Shown: positions 7,930-15,743 of the stretch, in pieces | How the letters are laid out: every line of letters begins with the position of its first letter | Position numbering within the stretch: position 1 is the first letter of the stretch | NCBI GenBank assembly: GCA_905182585.1 | Contig: CAJJCC010000040.1 | Coordinates: 1 to 40,666 of the forward strand | Source: an uncultured Flavobacteriales bacterium | GTDB taxonomy: Bacteria; Bacteroidota; Bacteroidia; Flavobacteriales_C; GCA-002722245 | DNA length: 40,666 nt | Direction: 5' to 3' | Notes under the pieces: model-generated | What the model saw: the letters and a program-made list of their open reading frames with translations, nothing else | Database searches by the model: none | Told to the model about the DNA's origin: nothing | Made by a program: the position numbers and the translations under genes

Positions 7930-8592
7930 TTATTTTTCGCTTCTGTGCTTAACAACCTTTGCTTCTGCGTAAAAAATCAATTGCTCAGCTATATTTTTAC
8001 ATAAATCACCTACCCGCTCTAGTTTTCGTATCGTCGAAAATAAAAACAAAGCTTGCTTAGTTGCCTCTGAATCGTTTCTTAAATAGTCAGTTATTACATC
8101 AGGAGCAGCAAGTTTAATCTCATTTAACGATTTATCTAATTTAAAGATTTTCCTTGCTAACCCAAGATCTTCTCTATCAAAAGCATCTTCTAGCATTTCC
8201 AACATTTGAAGGGCTATATCATACATTTTAGTAAACCTCAATTGCTCAAATAAATCTTTTTCGAACTTTTTATCCAGTTCTATTATGTAACTAGCGATAC
8301 CTTCTGCATGATCACCTATCCTTTCAATATCTGATATCACTTTTAAAATGGCGATTACTAATCTTAAATCAGAAGCTACGGGATTGTGCAAAGCGAAAAT
8401 ATTTTCACAATCACGATCAATTCTTAATTCAAAATTATTCAAGTGCTTTTCCGAAATAAAAATTTCGTCTGCTAAATCTTGATCCTTATTCAAAAAAGCT
8501 TCTTTTGATTTTTGAAGCTGAATTTTTGCCATCGTAATCATTTCAACTGTTGATGATTTCAAGGCTTTTAATGTTGTTTCTAATTGTGTCAT
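7930..8592 (-). CDS. phoU: Phosphate uptake regulator PhoU
   Basis: PhoU is a cytoplasmic all-helical protein that links the Pst transporter to the PhoR kinase and turns off the Pho response when phosphate is plentiful. The protein is 220 aa with two PhoU repeats: residues about 15-100, containing HNPVASDLRLVIAILKVISD and IERIGDHAEG, and about 115-205, containing LERVGDLCKNIAEQ. The E/R-GD metal-binding signatures are present in both repeats. It is the last gene of the pst operon, 23 bp after pstB. Confidence 0.95.
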   Translation of the reverse strand: MTQLETTLKALKSSTVEMITMAKIQLQKSKEAFLNKDQDLADEIFISEKHLNNFELRIDRDCENIFALHNPVASDLRLVIAILKVISDIERIGDHAEGIASYIIELDKKFEKDLFEQLRFTKMYDIALQMLEMLEDAFDREDLGLARKIFKLDKSLNEIKLAAPDVITDYLRNDSEATKQALFLFSTIRKLERVGDLCKNIAEQLIFYAEAKVVKHRSEK

Positions 8593-8615
8593 TTTCTAAA
8601 ATCTAATTAGGAGGA

Positions 8616-9380
8616 TTATCCAAATCGACCTGTAATATAATTTTCTGTTTTCTCCATACTCGGGTTGGTGAAAATCTTGTCGGTTTTATCAAACTCTATT
8701 AATTCCCCCATATAAAAAAACGCTGTATCATCGCTTACCCTAGCAGCTTGCTGCATATTGTGCGTAACAATCACAATGGTATATTTCTTCTTTAATTCAT
8801 GTAGTAATTCTTCAATTTTAGATGTGCTAATGGGGTCTAATGCCGAGGTTGGTTCATCCATTAAAATGACCGAAGGCTCTACCGCTAATGTTCTAGCTAT
8901 ACAAAGCCTTTGCTGTTGCCCCCCCGATAAAGCCAATGCCGATTTTTTGAGCTGATCTTTAACCTCATCCCACAATGCAACTTGTTTTAACGAATTAATC
9001 ACGCGCTCTTCAATAAACGCTTTATCTGTAATTCCCTGAATTTTTAATCCGAAGGCTACATTATCATAAATAGATTTCGGAAATGGATTTGGTTTCTGAA
9101 AAACCATTCCAACTTCTTTTCTTAATTCTTCAACCTTAACCGATTTACGATATATCTTTTCTCCATTAATTTCAATCTCACCTCTTAAAGCAAAACCTTC
9201 AACGTAATCATTCATTCGATTAAGTACTCTTAAGAATGTGGACTTACCACAACCTGACGGTCCGATAAAAGCAGTTACAGAGTTCTCCTTGATCTTCATG
9301 TCAATATTTTTAATAGCTTGGAATTCACCATAAAATACATCCACATTTCTCGCCTCCAACATTATTTTTTTTTCGCTCAT
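8616..9380 (-). CDS. pstB: Phosphate ABC transporter ATP-binding protein
   Basis: The ATPase of the high-affinity phosphate importer. Walker A is GPSGCGKS at residues 40-47, the signature is LSGGQQQR at 151-158, and Walker B runs into DEPTSALD at 175-182, with the switch His in [16 protein letters not shown] place the start at the ATG at 9380, giving 254 aa; the frame could be extended two codons to a GTG at 9386. The ATG overlaps the pstA stop as TAATG, typical translational coupling. Confidence 0.96.
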   Translation of the reverse strand: MSEKKIMLEARNVDVFYGEFQAIKNIDMKIKENSVTAFIGPSGCGKSTFLRVLNRMNDYVEGFALRGEIEINGEKIYRKSVKVEELRKEVGMVFQKPNPFPKSIYDNVAFGLKIQGITDKAFIEERVINSLKQVALWDEVKDQLKKSALALSGGQQQRLCIARTLAVEPSVILMDEPTSALDPISTSKIEELLHELKKKYTIVIVTHNMQQAARVSDDTAFFYMGELIEFDKTDKIFTNPSMEKTENYITGRFG

Positions 9381-10243
9381 TACCACTTAATTTTTTTCTG
9401 CCATCTATTTCTTAAATAAACAGCAAATCCATTCATAACTAATGTAATCATCAACAATACTATTATTCCTGCAGCAGCATTTACTTTCATTGCTTCTCTC
9501 GCATCTGGCATCCAAGTATATATTTGCATTGGGATTACCGTGTATTCTGATAATACTCCATCTGGAGCGTCATAAATATACGCGGCAGCTCCTACCACAA
9601 TTAAAGGAGCCGTTTCTCCAATTGCTCTGGATAAGGCTAAAATTACGCCCGTTAAAACGCCACCTATTGAAGAGGGTAAAACTTGCGTCCAAATGGTTTG
9701 CCATTTAGTGGCTCCTAAAGCATAAGCAGCTTGTTTTATCGAATCGGGAACCGCCTTTATTGCTTCTCGTGTTGCTACAATTACAATTGGCAAAACCAAT
9801 AGAGATAGTGTTAAAGCTCCAGCTAGAACAGACTTACCTAACCCCATTATTCGCACAAAAACTTCTAATCCTAACAACCCATAAATAATTGAAGGCACTC
9901 CTGCTAAATTTGAAATATTTATTTCCAGCAACGTTGAAACCCAATTTTTTTCACTGTATTCTTCTAAATAAATTCCGGCTCCAACTCCCAAAGGGATCGA
10001 AATAGATGCTGTTAAAAATAAAATCCAAAGCGTCCCCAATAATGCAGGAAATATCCCTGATGTTTCTGGTTTTAACCCGGAAGGAGAATTGGTAAAGAAT
10101 GTAGTGTCGATTCTTGAAACCCCTTGCATGAATATATCAGTCATAAAAACAACTAATAGTACAATTCCAATTAATGTGGAAATAATACCCCAGTATTCAA
10201 ATAACTTATCTTTAATTCTATTTTTTGTAGCTACACTAATCAT
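9380..10243 (-). CDS. pstA: Phosphate ABC transporter permease PstA
   Basis: One of the two inner-membrane channel subunits of the Pst importer, 287 aa. Six hydrophobic spans are visible; the first covers about residues 17-37. The cytoplasmic coupling loop that docks on PstB is [21 protein letters not shown], followed by [19 protein letters not shown], the EAA-type pattern of PstA. Its ATG overlaps the end of pstC by 8 nt and its stop overlaps the pstB start, so pstCAB is tightly coupled. Confidence 0.95.
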   Translation of the reverse strand: MISVATKNRIKDKLFEYWGIISTLIGIVLLVVFMTDIFMQGVSRIDTTFFTNSPSGLKPETSGIFPALLGTLWILFLTASISIPLGVGAGIYLEEYSEKNWVSTLLEINISNLAGVPSIIYGLLGLEVFVRIMGLGKSVLAGALTLSLLVLPIVIVATREAIKAVPDSIKQAAYALGATKWQTIWTQVLPSSIGGVLTGVILALSRAIGETAPLIVVGAAAYIYDAPDGVLSEYTVIPMQIYTWMPDAREAMKVNAAAGIIVLLMITLVMNGFAVYLRNRWQKKIKW

Positions 10244-11108
10244 ACTTCTCTTGGTATTTCTTTTTAATGAAATAACTGATGTTATTCAACATAAACGTGA
10301 ACAAAAACAAAGTGATTCCAGCTGCAAAAAGTGATTTATATTCAATCGACCCATGCTCAACATCACCAGTTGTTACTTGCACAATAAAAGAAGTTATGGT
10401 TGCAATAGTCTCTGTAGGATCTAATGTTAATGTTGGTTTTTGTCCTGCGGCAATAGCAACAATCATGGTTTCTCCAATCGCTCTTGATATTGCTAAAATA
10501 ATGGAGACAATAATTCCTGAAGATGCTGCTGGAATTGTTACTTTAAAGGCAGTTTGTAATCGAGTTGTTCCCATTCCATATGCTGCTTCTCTTAACGATT
10601 TAGGCACTGCATATAATGCATCTTCACTAATGGACGAGATATATGGAATGATCATAATTCCCATTACTAGTCCTGCCGACAAAGCATTAAAGGAATCTAT
10701 GTCAATAAACTGTTTTAGAAATGGAGTAACGACTGTTAATGCAAAAAAACCATAAACAATCGTAGGTACTGCCGCCAATAACTCCAAGGCAGGTTTTATT
10801 CTTTTTCGAAATCCTTTGGGCGCAAACTCGTTTAAATAGATAGCAATGCTTAACCCTATAGGAATGGCAACGCCAACAGCAATAACTGTTGTTAAAAATG
10901 TACCCGCTAATAAGGAGCCTATACCAAAATGCTTATCCTTAAACATCGGTGTCCATTTCTTATCGGTAATAAAATCTACAAATGATACTTCTTGAAAGAA
11001 TTCAAAAGTATCTAAAAGAAGTACTAATATTATTCCTACAGTGATTAAGACAGAAATTGATGCACACAAGAACAGCAATTTCTCTATGATCATTTCTTTA
11101 ACCTTCAT
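10236..11108 (-). CDS. pstC: Phosphate ABC transporter permease PstC
   Basis: The partner permease of PstA, 290 aa with six predicted membrane spans. The coupling loop reads LREAAYGMGTTRLQTAFKVTIP and is followed by LAISRAIGETMIVAIAAG, the usual PstC pattern. The ATG lies 72 bp after the pstS stop. That gap holds a hairpin with a T-rich tail that could reduce read-through from pstS. Confidence 0.95.
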   Translation of the reverse strand: MKVKEMIIEKLLFLCASISVLITVGIILVLLLDTFEFFQEVSFVDFITDKKWTPMFKDKHFGIGSLLAGTFLTTVIAVGVAIPIGLSIAIYLNEFAPKGFRKRIKPALELLAAVPTIVYGFFALTVVTPFLKQFIDIDSFNALSAGLVMGIMIIPYISSISEDALYAVPKSLREAAYGMGTTRLQTAFKVTIPAASSGIIVSIILAISRAIGETMIVAIAAGQKPTLTLDPTETIATITSFIVQVTTGDVEHGSIEYKSLFAAGITLFLFTFMLNNISYFIKKKYQEKYD

Positions 11109-11134
11109 ACCAAAAATGATCTAATTTATTAATT

Positions 11135-11168
11135 AAAAATACCGGAGTACTTAAAACAGCACCCCGGT
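11135..11168 (-). terminator. Hairpin between pstS and pstC, probable attenuating terminator
   Basis: On the minus strand an 11-bp stem (ACCGGGGTGCT with AGTACTCCGGT, two G-U pairs) closes a GTTTTA loop and is followed by ATTTTTAA. It sits inside the operon, so partial termination would leave more pstS message than pstCAB message. Confidence 0.6.
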
Positions 11169-11180
11169 AACTTCTGTTGA

Positions 11181-12149
11181 TTATTTCGAAGTGGTAAAAT
11201 CTTCGAACTTTTTAAGAGATTCTTCATAATCTGATGCTGGTAGTGGTACATAACCCACAATTTGAGCTACCTCTCCTGCATTTTTAAGGTAAAACCGAAC
11301 GAATGAGGCTACCTCAGATTTTACTGCAGACTGCTTTGATACATATATAAATAATGGTCTTGATAATGGAGCGTAAGTTCCAGTTTTAACTGTTTCCATA
11401 TTGGGCTTCACACCATTTACAGCAACTAATTTCAACTTGTCTTTATTCGCTTCATAGTATGCTAAACCAAAGAATCCTAGTGCGTTTTGATCTCCTGCGA
11501 TACCTTGAACTAGCACGTCGTCGTCTTCGGATGGCGAATAATCTGAACGAATAGCTCCTGATTCTCCAACGATTGCTTCTGTGAAGTAATCGAACGTTCC
11601 TGATGCTGTCCCAGGACCAAATAATGCAATTTCTTCACTTGGCCAGCCCTCACGAATATCTGCCCAAGTTTTAATTACACCTTCTGCAGCTGGCTCCCAC
11701 AACTTCTTTAAATCAGCTGATGATAAACTATCAGCCCAAGTATTTTCTTTGTTAACCAAAACAGCCAATCCATCATAAGCAACTTCAAGTTGTAAGTATT
11801 CAACTCCAGCCTCTTTACATTTTTTAACTTCTTTTGCTTTAATCGGTCGAGATGCGTCAGATACTTCAATTTCTCTTGAAGAGAACATTTTAAATCCTGA
11901 TCCCGACCCTGATTTATTAACAATTACTTTAACCTTAGGTTCTTCTCCTCTAAATAATTCAGCTATACCTCCCGAAATAGGGAATACTGTACTTGAACCA
12001 TCTATTCTAATTTTTCCTGTTAACTCTTTTGCAGAATCAGCTGGCTGAATTCCACCTTCCTGTACATCTAATTTTGTGTTTTCTCCACCACATGATGAAA
12101 GTAAAACCCCTGCAAATGCAATTGATGCTAATTTTCTTGTTATTTTCAT
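11181..12149 (-). CDS. pstS: Phosphate-binding lipoprotein of the Pst transporter
   Basis: PstS captures inorganic phosphate in the periplasm and delivers it to PstCA. The protein is 322 aa with a lipoprotein signal ending LLSSC-GG near Cys20, so it is anchored rather than freely soluble, as often in Bacteroidota. Phosphate-contact motifs are DGSSTVFPI, NKSGSGSGFKMF and GPGTASGTFDYF, and ASRPIKAKE is typical of PstS. A tract of four TTAA repeats at 11-bp spacing (12188-12231) and a -7-like GACATTTG (12169-12176) lie directly upstream, so this is the likely start of the Pho-regulated pst operon. Confidence 0.96.
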   Translation of the reverse strand: MKITRKLASIAFAGVLLSSCGGENTKLDVQEGGIQPADSAKELTGKIRIDGSSTVFPISGGIAELFRGEEPKVKVIVNKSGSGSGFKMFSSREIEVSDASRPIKAKEVKKCKEAGVEYLQLEVAYDGLAVLVNKENTWADSLSSADLKKLWEPAAEGVIKTWADIREGWPSEEIALFGPGTASGTFDYFTEAIVGESGAIRSDYSPSEDDDVLVQGIAGDQNALGFFGLAYYEANKDKLKLVAVNGVKPNMETVKTGTYAPLSRPLFIYVSKQSAVKSEVASFVRFYLKNAGEVAQIVGYVPLPASDYEESLKKFEDFTTSK

Positions 12150-12168
12150 TTCTATTTATCTTGTGACA

Positions 12169-12176
12169 CAAATGTC
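12169..12176 (-). promoter_or_regulatory. -7-like element of pstS
   Basis: Minus-strand GACATTTG, one base off TAnnTTTG. The same GACATTTGTnTCAC string stands in front of the porin gene at 15510-15523, which suggests a shared promoter class. The repeat tract begins 11 bp upstream. Confidence 0.5.
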
Positions 12177-12187
12177 TAATTTGAATG

Positions 12188-12231
12188 TTAATTAAAAGTT
12201 AACCTAAGTTTAACCTTTGATTAAGTAATCA
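12188..12231. promoter_or_regulatory. Candidate Pho box upstream of pstS
   Basis: On the plus strand TTAA occurs at 12188, 12199, 12210 and 12221, exactly 11 bp apart; the middle two are TTAACC. One helical turn between direct repeats is how PhoB-family regulators bind. The tract is directly upstream of the pstS -7 element. Binding by the PhoB encoded at 13270-13953 is inferred. Confidence 0.65.
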
Positions 12232-12250
12232 TGAAATAAATTGGAAATCC

Positions 12251-13270
12251 TTAAGATAGTTTTAACGTAAAAGAGAAAGTAGAGCCTTTCCCAATAATAC
12301 TTTTAACATTAAGCGTTTGATCGTGCGCTTCCACGATGTGTTTAACAATAGAAAGACCCAAACCAGAACCACCTAGCTTTCTTCCTCCACTTTTATCAAC
12401 TCTATAAAAGCGTTCGAAAATTCGTGATAAATCGTCTTCTGAAATCCCTAATCCGTCATCCGTAACCTCAATAAGTAAATACTCTTCACTCATTCGATTA
12501 ATATCAATAGAAACACTTCCGCTGTTTTTCCCATATTTAATGGCATTTACAACCAAGTTTGAAATAACCTGAAAAATCTTCCCTCGATCGGCGTCTATGA
12601 ATATTTGATACTTAGGGAAGCCAATTGTATTCAGAGAAATATTCCTTTTTTTAGCTGATAATTCTAATGAATCATAAACCTCATGACATAATTGAACAAC
12701 ATCAAAGGTTTCTACTTCAAGTGGAAATTCACCAGTATCAAGCTTAGTAATCAAATCTAAGCTGTCCAACAAACCAATTATTCGTTCAATACTTCTATCC
12801 GCTCTTACCAAGTAGTCTCTATTGATTCTTTTGTCTTCTAAACCTCCATCCAAAAGAGTTAGTACATAGCCCTGAATTGTGAAAATTGGTGTTTTTAATT
12901 CATGGGCGATATTTCCAACGTATTCTCTTCTAAATTGTTGCTGCAGTGTTAATTCCTCGACCTCTTCTTCTTTCTGCTCCAAAAAGGTATTTACCTTGTA
13001 ATCTAACTCTTCAAAAGGGTCTTCCGAAATTTTTAACGCTTTTTGATCGTAACTTATATTTAAAACTTTGTTAAACAGAGTTTTTATTCTTTTGTAAATG
13101 AATTTTTTTAAAATGGATTGGGTAATAATGAATAATAATACACTGGCGGAAAATGCACCTAAAAAGAGCTTCCATATTGCTTTTTCAGAAAAAAAGAGCA
13201 ACAAAGAAAATGTAAAAACAAAACTTGTTCCGCTAATTATAAAGATGGTATTTAAAGGCTTTTTAAACAT
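12251..13270 (-). CDS. phoR: Phosphate-regulon sensor histidine kinase PhoR
   Basis: A membrane histidine kinase of 339 aa. Two membrane spans (about residues 9-27 and 32-50) are separated by only a few residues, so there is no periplasmic sensor domain, as in PhoR kinases that sense through Pst and PhoU. The phospho-accepting His123 is in IAHELKTPIF. The ATPase domain shows the N box (NLVVNAIKYG), G1 (DDGLGISEDDLSRIFERFYRVD) and G2 (GGSGLGLSIVKHIVE). It starts at an ATG that overlaps the phoB stop by one base. PhoR identity rests on position between phoB and pstS as well as on architecture. Confidence 0.92.
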   Translation of the reverse strand: MFKKPLNTIFIISGTSFVFTFSLLLFFSEKAIWKLFLGAFSASVLLFIITQSILKKFIYKRIKTLFNKVLNISYDQKALKISEDPFEELDYKVNTFLEQKEEEVEELTLQQQFRREYVGNIAHELKTPIFTIQGYVLTLLDGGLEDKRINRDYLVRADRSIERIIGLLDSLDLITKLDTGEFPLEVETFDVVQLCHEVYDSLELSAKKRNISLNTIGFPKYQIFIDADRGKIFQVISNLVVNAIKYGKNSGSVSIDINRMSEEYLLIEVTDDGLGISEDDLSRIFERFYRVDKSGGRKLGGSGLGLSIVKHIVEAHDQTLNVKSIIGKGSTFSFTLKLS

Positions 13271-13953
13271 TAACTAGGTAAGATAAATTTGTAACCTACT
13301 CCCTTAACAGTTTCAAAACATGCATCTCCAAATTTCTCTCTTAATTTTCGAATGTGAACGTCAATCGTTCTGTCACCAACAATTACATCTGTTCCCCAAA
13401 CTTTATTCATGATAATGTTTCGTTCAAAAACTTTCCCTGGAATAGAAAACAACAATCCAAACAATTCCATTTCCTTGCGAGGTAAAACTAATTTCTGATC
13501 CCCCTTTAGTACCACGTATCTAGACCAATCAATCGTAAATTCTCCGTGAGTCACTAATTTACCCGTTTCTTCTTTTTTTATTCCTCGTCGTAAAATAGCT
13601 TTAATTCTACTTAATAAAACACGAGGCCTGACGGGCTTACTTATGTAATCGTCGGCTCCTGCCTCTAAACCTGAAATTTCAGAATAATCTTCTGATCGAG
13701 CAGTTAAAAACAAAATTTTAGGGTCATTAATAGATACGTCTTTCTTTATCTGATAACAAGTTTCAATACCATCTAATTCGGGCATCATAACATCAAGAAT
13801 AATCAAATCCGGTTTGAAAGAATTATTCAAAGCGATTGCATCCTTTCCATTGTTTGTCTTTTCGACCTTAAAACCTTCGTTTATCAAGTTGTAACCAACA
13901 AATTCTAAAATATCCGGCTCATCATCAACAATCAAAATTCTTACCTCATCCAT
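13270..13953 (-). CDS. phoB: Phosphate-regulon response regulator PhoB (OmpR/PhoB family)
   Basis: A transcription factor of 227 aa. The receiver domain covers residues 1-120, with the acidic pair D10/D11, phospho-acceptor D54 in IILDVMMPELDG, and the conserved lysine in DDYISKPV. The C-terminal winged-helix domain shows LVLPRKEMELFGLL, RNIIMNKVWG and DRTIDVHIRKLREKFG, the recognition-helix region. It heads the phoB-phoR pair. TTAA-type repeats in its upstream region suggest autoregulation. Confidence 0.94.
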   Translation of the reverse strand: MDEVRILIVDDEPDILEFVGYNLINEGFKVEKTNNGKDAIALNNSFKPDLIILDVMMPELDGIETCYQIKKDVSINDPKILFLTARSEDYSEISGLEAGADDYISKPVRPRVLLSRIKAILRRGIKKEETGKLVTHGEFTIDWSRYVVLKGDQKLVLPRKEMELFGLLFSIPGKVFERNIIMNKVWGTDVIVGDRTIDVHIRKLREKFGDACFETVKGVGYKFILPS

Positions 13954-14283
13954 ATTGAATATATTCTTGTTGAAAGTTAAGTAAACCCTTCAGTAAAAAC
14001 AAAAGGGGGAATAGGTATAACACTTAAGCCTTCATAACTTAACGTTAAGGTAACTTAATCGTTACTTACTTTTAACAATCTACTTTTTTCCTCCATGTTT
14101 TATATTCTCTGTAAATTCTCTTCCTGCAGCATATTCTTAAGGTAGACTGGACCTCTTCTTTAAATTTATTTTCAGTCAGGTATAATTTAATCAGGTACCT
14201 TAGTGTGATTTTGGAGATTGGAGTGTTAAAAACAGACTCTATTAACAAGCTGCAGTGTTGAAAAACATCATATCCTAAAAATT
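13954..14283. other. Spacer upstream of phoB with no confident gene
   Basis: Contains the candidate PhoB-binding repeats near 14024-14076 and a -7-like TAACTTTC (13972-13979, minus strand) 18 nt before phoB. A minus-strand open frame of about 67 codons (14072-14275) has no ATG or GTG start and no recognisable similarity, so it is not called as a gene. Confidence 0.5.
14024..14076. promoter_or_regulatory. Possible Pho box upstream of phoB (irregular)
   Basis: TTAA, GTAAC, TTAC and related pentamers recur here on the plus strand, several at 10-12 bp intervals (14039, 14050, 14062, 14072; also 14045, 14055 and 14066). The repeats are less exact than at pstS and lie about 70 bp from the phoB start, so this is a weaker case for autoregulation. 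Confidence 0.35.
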
Positions 14284-14326
14284 AAAAAAGGGTGAAGTTG
14301 ACTTATCAACTTCACCCTTTTTTTTT
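14284..14326 (-). terminator. Strong intrinsic terminator after the porin gene
   Basis: A nearly perfect stem of about 18 bp (core GGGTGAAGTTGA/TCAACTTCACCC) with a four-base loop at 14302-14305. On both strands the arms end in A/T runs, so it can stop transcription in either direction. It lies 15 nt beyond the porin stop. Confidence 0.9.
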
Positions 14327-14340
14327 CAAATAAGTATTAA

Positions 14341-15498
14341 TTAAAATGCTAATTCAAATTGTAATCTATAAATCAAATCGTTTTCCCATTTCCCAGATCC
14401 TACCATGGTTTCAGCCAATGTAACATCAGACTGAACCTTTAGGTAATGTCCAACAACATATTTTGACACTCCTATTGTGTATTGATTTTGACGACTTAAA
14501 CCTCCATTAGTATTTGAAAAAGGAATGTAAGTAGAATATCTTCCAGATAATTCAACATTGTTACTAAACAAATAACCTCCTTGTAAATTAACACCTTCAC
14601 CAACTTCAAAAAACCCTCCAGCTCCATCGTGTCTTACATATTTTCCTGCAGCATTTACAACATCTGCATTAGCGTATTCCCCCATCAAAGAAAATCCACT
14701 GTACTTGTACATAAAATCGGCATGGAAATTAATAAAATTTCTTCTGCTCGCTAAGATGTCACCCTTTACCTTTCTTGAGAACATCACATTTTGGTTATAA
14801 TCATACGTTAAACCAATCGCTAATTTTTGACTCTTTTCTCTTTTTAAATCCGATGCAAAGTAATCCCCTTTACTTGTGAAATTTCCAAAAGGTAAAAACT
14901 CAACTCTACCCGTATACTCATGTCCAAATGGGTGATCCAACTTTTTATCATTTAAACCCTCTCCTTGAGAAATAGCAAACATTTCTCTAACGACCATGTT
15001 TCCAATTTTATGTTTATTTCTCAACTGAATACCAGCATCACGATCTAATGTAAACACCGTGTTTAATAACGAACGATCGACAAACTGTAGTTTTTGAGAT
15101 GAAATAACACGCTCTCTATTACCTGGTAATTTAGTTTGCCCTGCCCATATTTCGACATTTTTCCAAAAGTTGTATTTAATAACGGCATCATAAGTAACCC
15201 CATTCAACAAATCATGCTCAATTTTATATTTCACCTTTGGAGAAAATGCCCATCCTCCAAACTTAATACGTGTACGCCTTACGTACGCTCTATCAAACTC
15301 TTGCACGTCAGAGGAATTATTATCTTTTCTCTGGTAGTCATATCTACACTGAATTCGTGTGTTCGCCTTCAATAGAAATGTAGAGTCTTTCCCTAAGATT
15401 GTAATCCCTTTTCCATACTTATCAGTAATCTGATTTTGAGCAGACGCTGATAATGTTATAACTGCAGCGCCTAATCCCAATAATAAATTTTTCATCAT
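14341..15498 (-). CDS. Phosphate-selective porin, OprO/OprP family
   Basis: An outer-membrane beta-barrel of 385 aa that probably passes phosphate or polyphosphate into the periplasm. A signal peptide runs to about residue 20 (LSASA-QN). The mature part alternates polar and hydrophobic residues in strand-like stretches such as VKYKIEHDLLNGVTYDAVI and VEIWAGQTKLPGNRE, typical of the OprP family, and it ends in Phe, the usual barrel C-terminus. It starts at two tandem ATGs. Upstream it shares the GACATTTGTnTCAC promoter string with pstS and has a TTAAC repeat tract, which supports membership of the Pho regulon. Confidence 0.85.
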   Translation of the reverse strand: MMKNLLLGLGAAVITLSASAQNQITDKYGKGITILGKDSTFLLKANTRIQCRYDYQRKDNNSSDVQEFDRAYVRRTRIKFGGWAFSPKVKYKIEHDLLNGVTYDAVIKYNFWKNVEIWAGQTKLPGNRERVISSQKLQFVDRSLLNTVFTLDRDAGIQLRNKHKIGNMVVREMFAISQGEGLNDKKLDHPFGHEYTGRVEFLPFGNFTSKGDYFASDLKREKSQKLAIGLTYDYNQNVMFSRKVKGDILASRRNFINFHADFMYKYSGFSLMGEYANADVVNAAGKYVRHDGAGGFFEVGEGVNLQGGYLFSNNVELSGRYSTYIPFSNTNGGLSRQNQYTIGVSKYVVGHYLKVQSDVTLAETMVGSGKWENDLIYRLQFELAF

Positions 15499-15515
15499 TT
15501 TATTTTTTCGTGAAA

Positions 15516-15523
15516 CAAATGTC
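15516..15523 (-). promoter_or_regulatory. -7-like element of the porin gene
   Basis: Minus-strand GACATTTG followed by TTTCAC, nearly identical to the element in front of pstS. The porin start codon is 17 nt downstream. Confidence 0.45.
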
Positions 15524-15549
15524 AGATTTTATTCACAAACAAAAAAGAG

Positions 15550-15587
15550 CTAACCTTAAGTTTAACCGTTAATTAACCTCACTTAAA
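15550..15587. promoter_or_regulatory. Candidate Pho box, porin-proximal tract
   Basis: Plus-strand CTAACC at 15550, TTAACC at 15562, TTAACC at 15573 and TTAAA at 15583: a repeat with a period of 10-12 bp. It lies upstream of the porin -7 element. Distance to that element (27 bp) is larger than at pstS. Confidence 0.55.
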
Positions 15588-15592
15588 ATTCC

Positions 15593-15625
15593 TTAACATT
15601 AAGTTAACATACGATTAACCTTGTT
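15593..15625. promoter_or_regulatory. Candidate Pho box, symporter-proximal tract
   Basis: Three plus-strand TTAAC copies begin at 15593, 15604 and 15615, exactly 11 bp apart. The tract could serve the symporter gene at 15744, the porin, or both. Between it and the symporter ATG lie weak -7 candidates (TATTTTCA at 15632, TAACTTTA at 15681) and a 7-bp hairpin GGCTTTT/AAAAGCC at 15705-15727. Confidence 0.6.
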
Positions 15626-15743
15626 ATTTCTTATTTTCACTTGGAATTTCTTTGGAGAAGGTCCAGTAATAAGAATATTATAACTTTAAAAGTTTGGTTA
15701 AATCGGCTTTTTAAAACTTTAAAAGCCTTGAAAACAAAGAATT

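Noticed and set aside
10279-10755. 158-codon frame antisense to pstC
   Set aside because: It lies wholly inside a well-conserved permease gene, has no recognisable domain, and is explained by codon bias on the opposite strand.
14072-14275. Minus-strand open frame of about 67 codons with a basic C-terminal part
   Set aside because: No ATG or GTG start, no recognised similarity, and its end overlaps the candidate regulatory repeats. It could be a gene remnant, but there is too little to call.
15705-15727. Hairpin just upstream of the Na+/phosphate symporter as a riboswitch
   Set aside because: Only a 7-bp AT-rich stem with no conserved aptamer-like core; most likely a simple leader hairpin.
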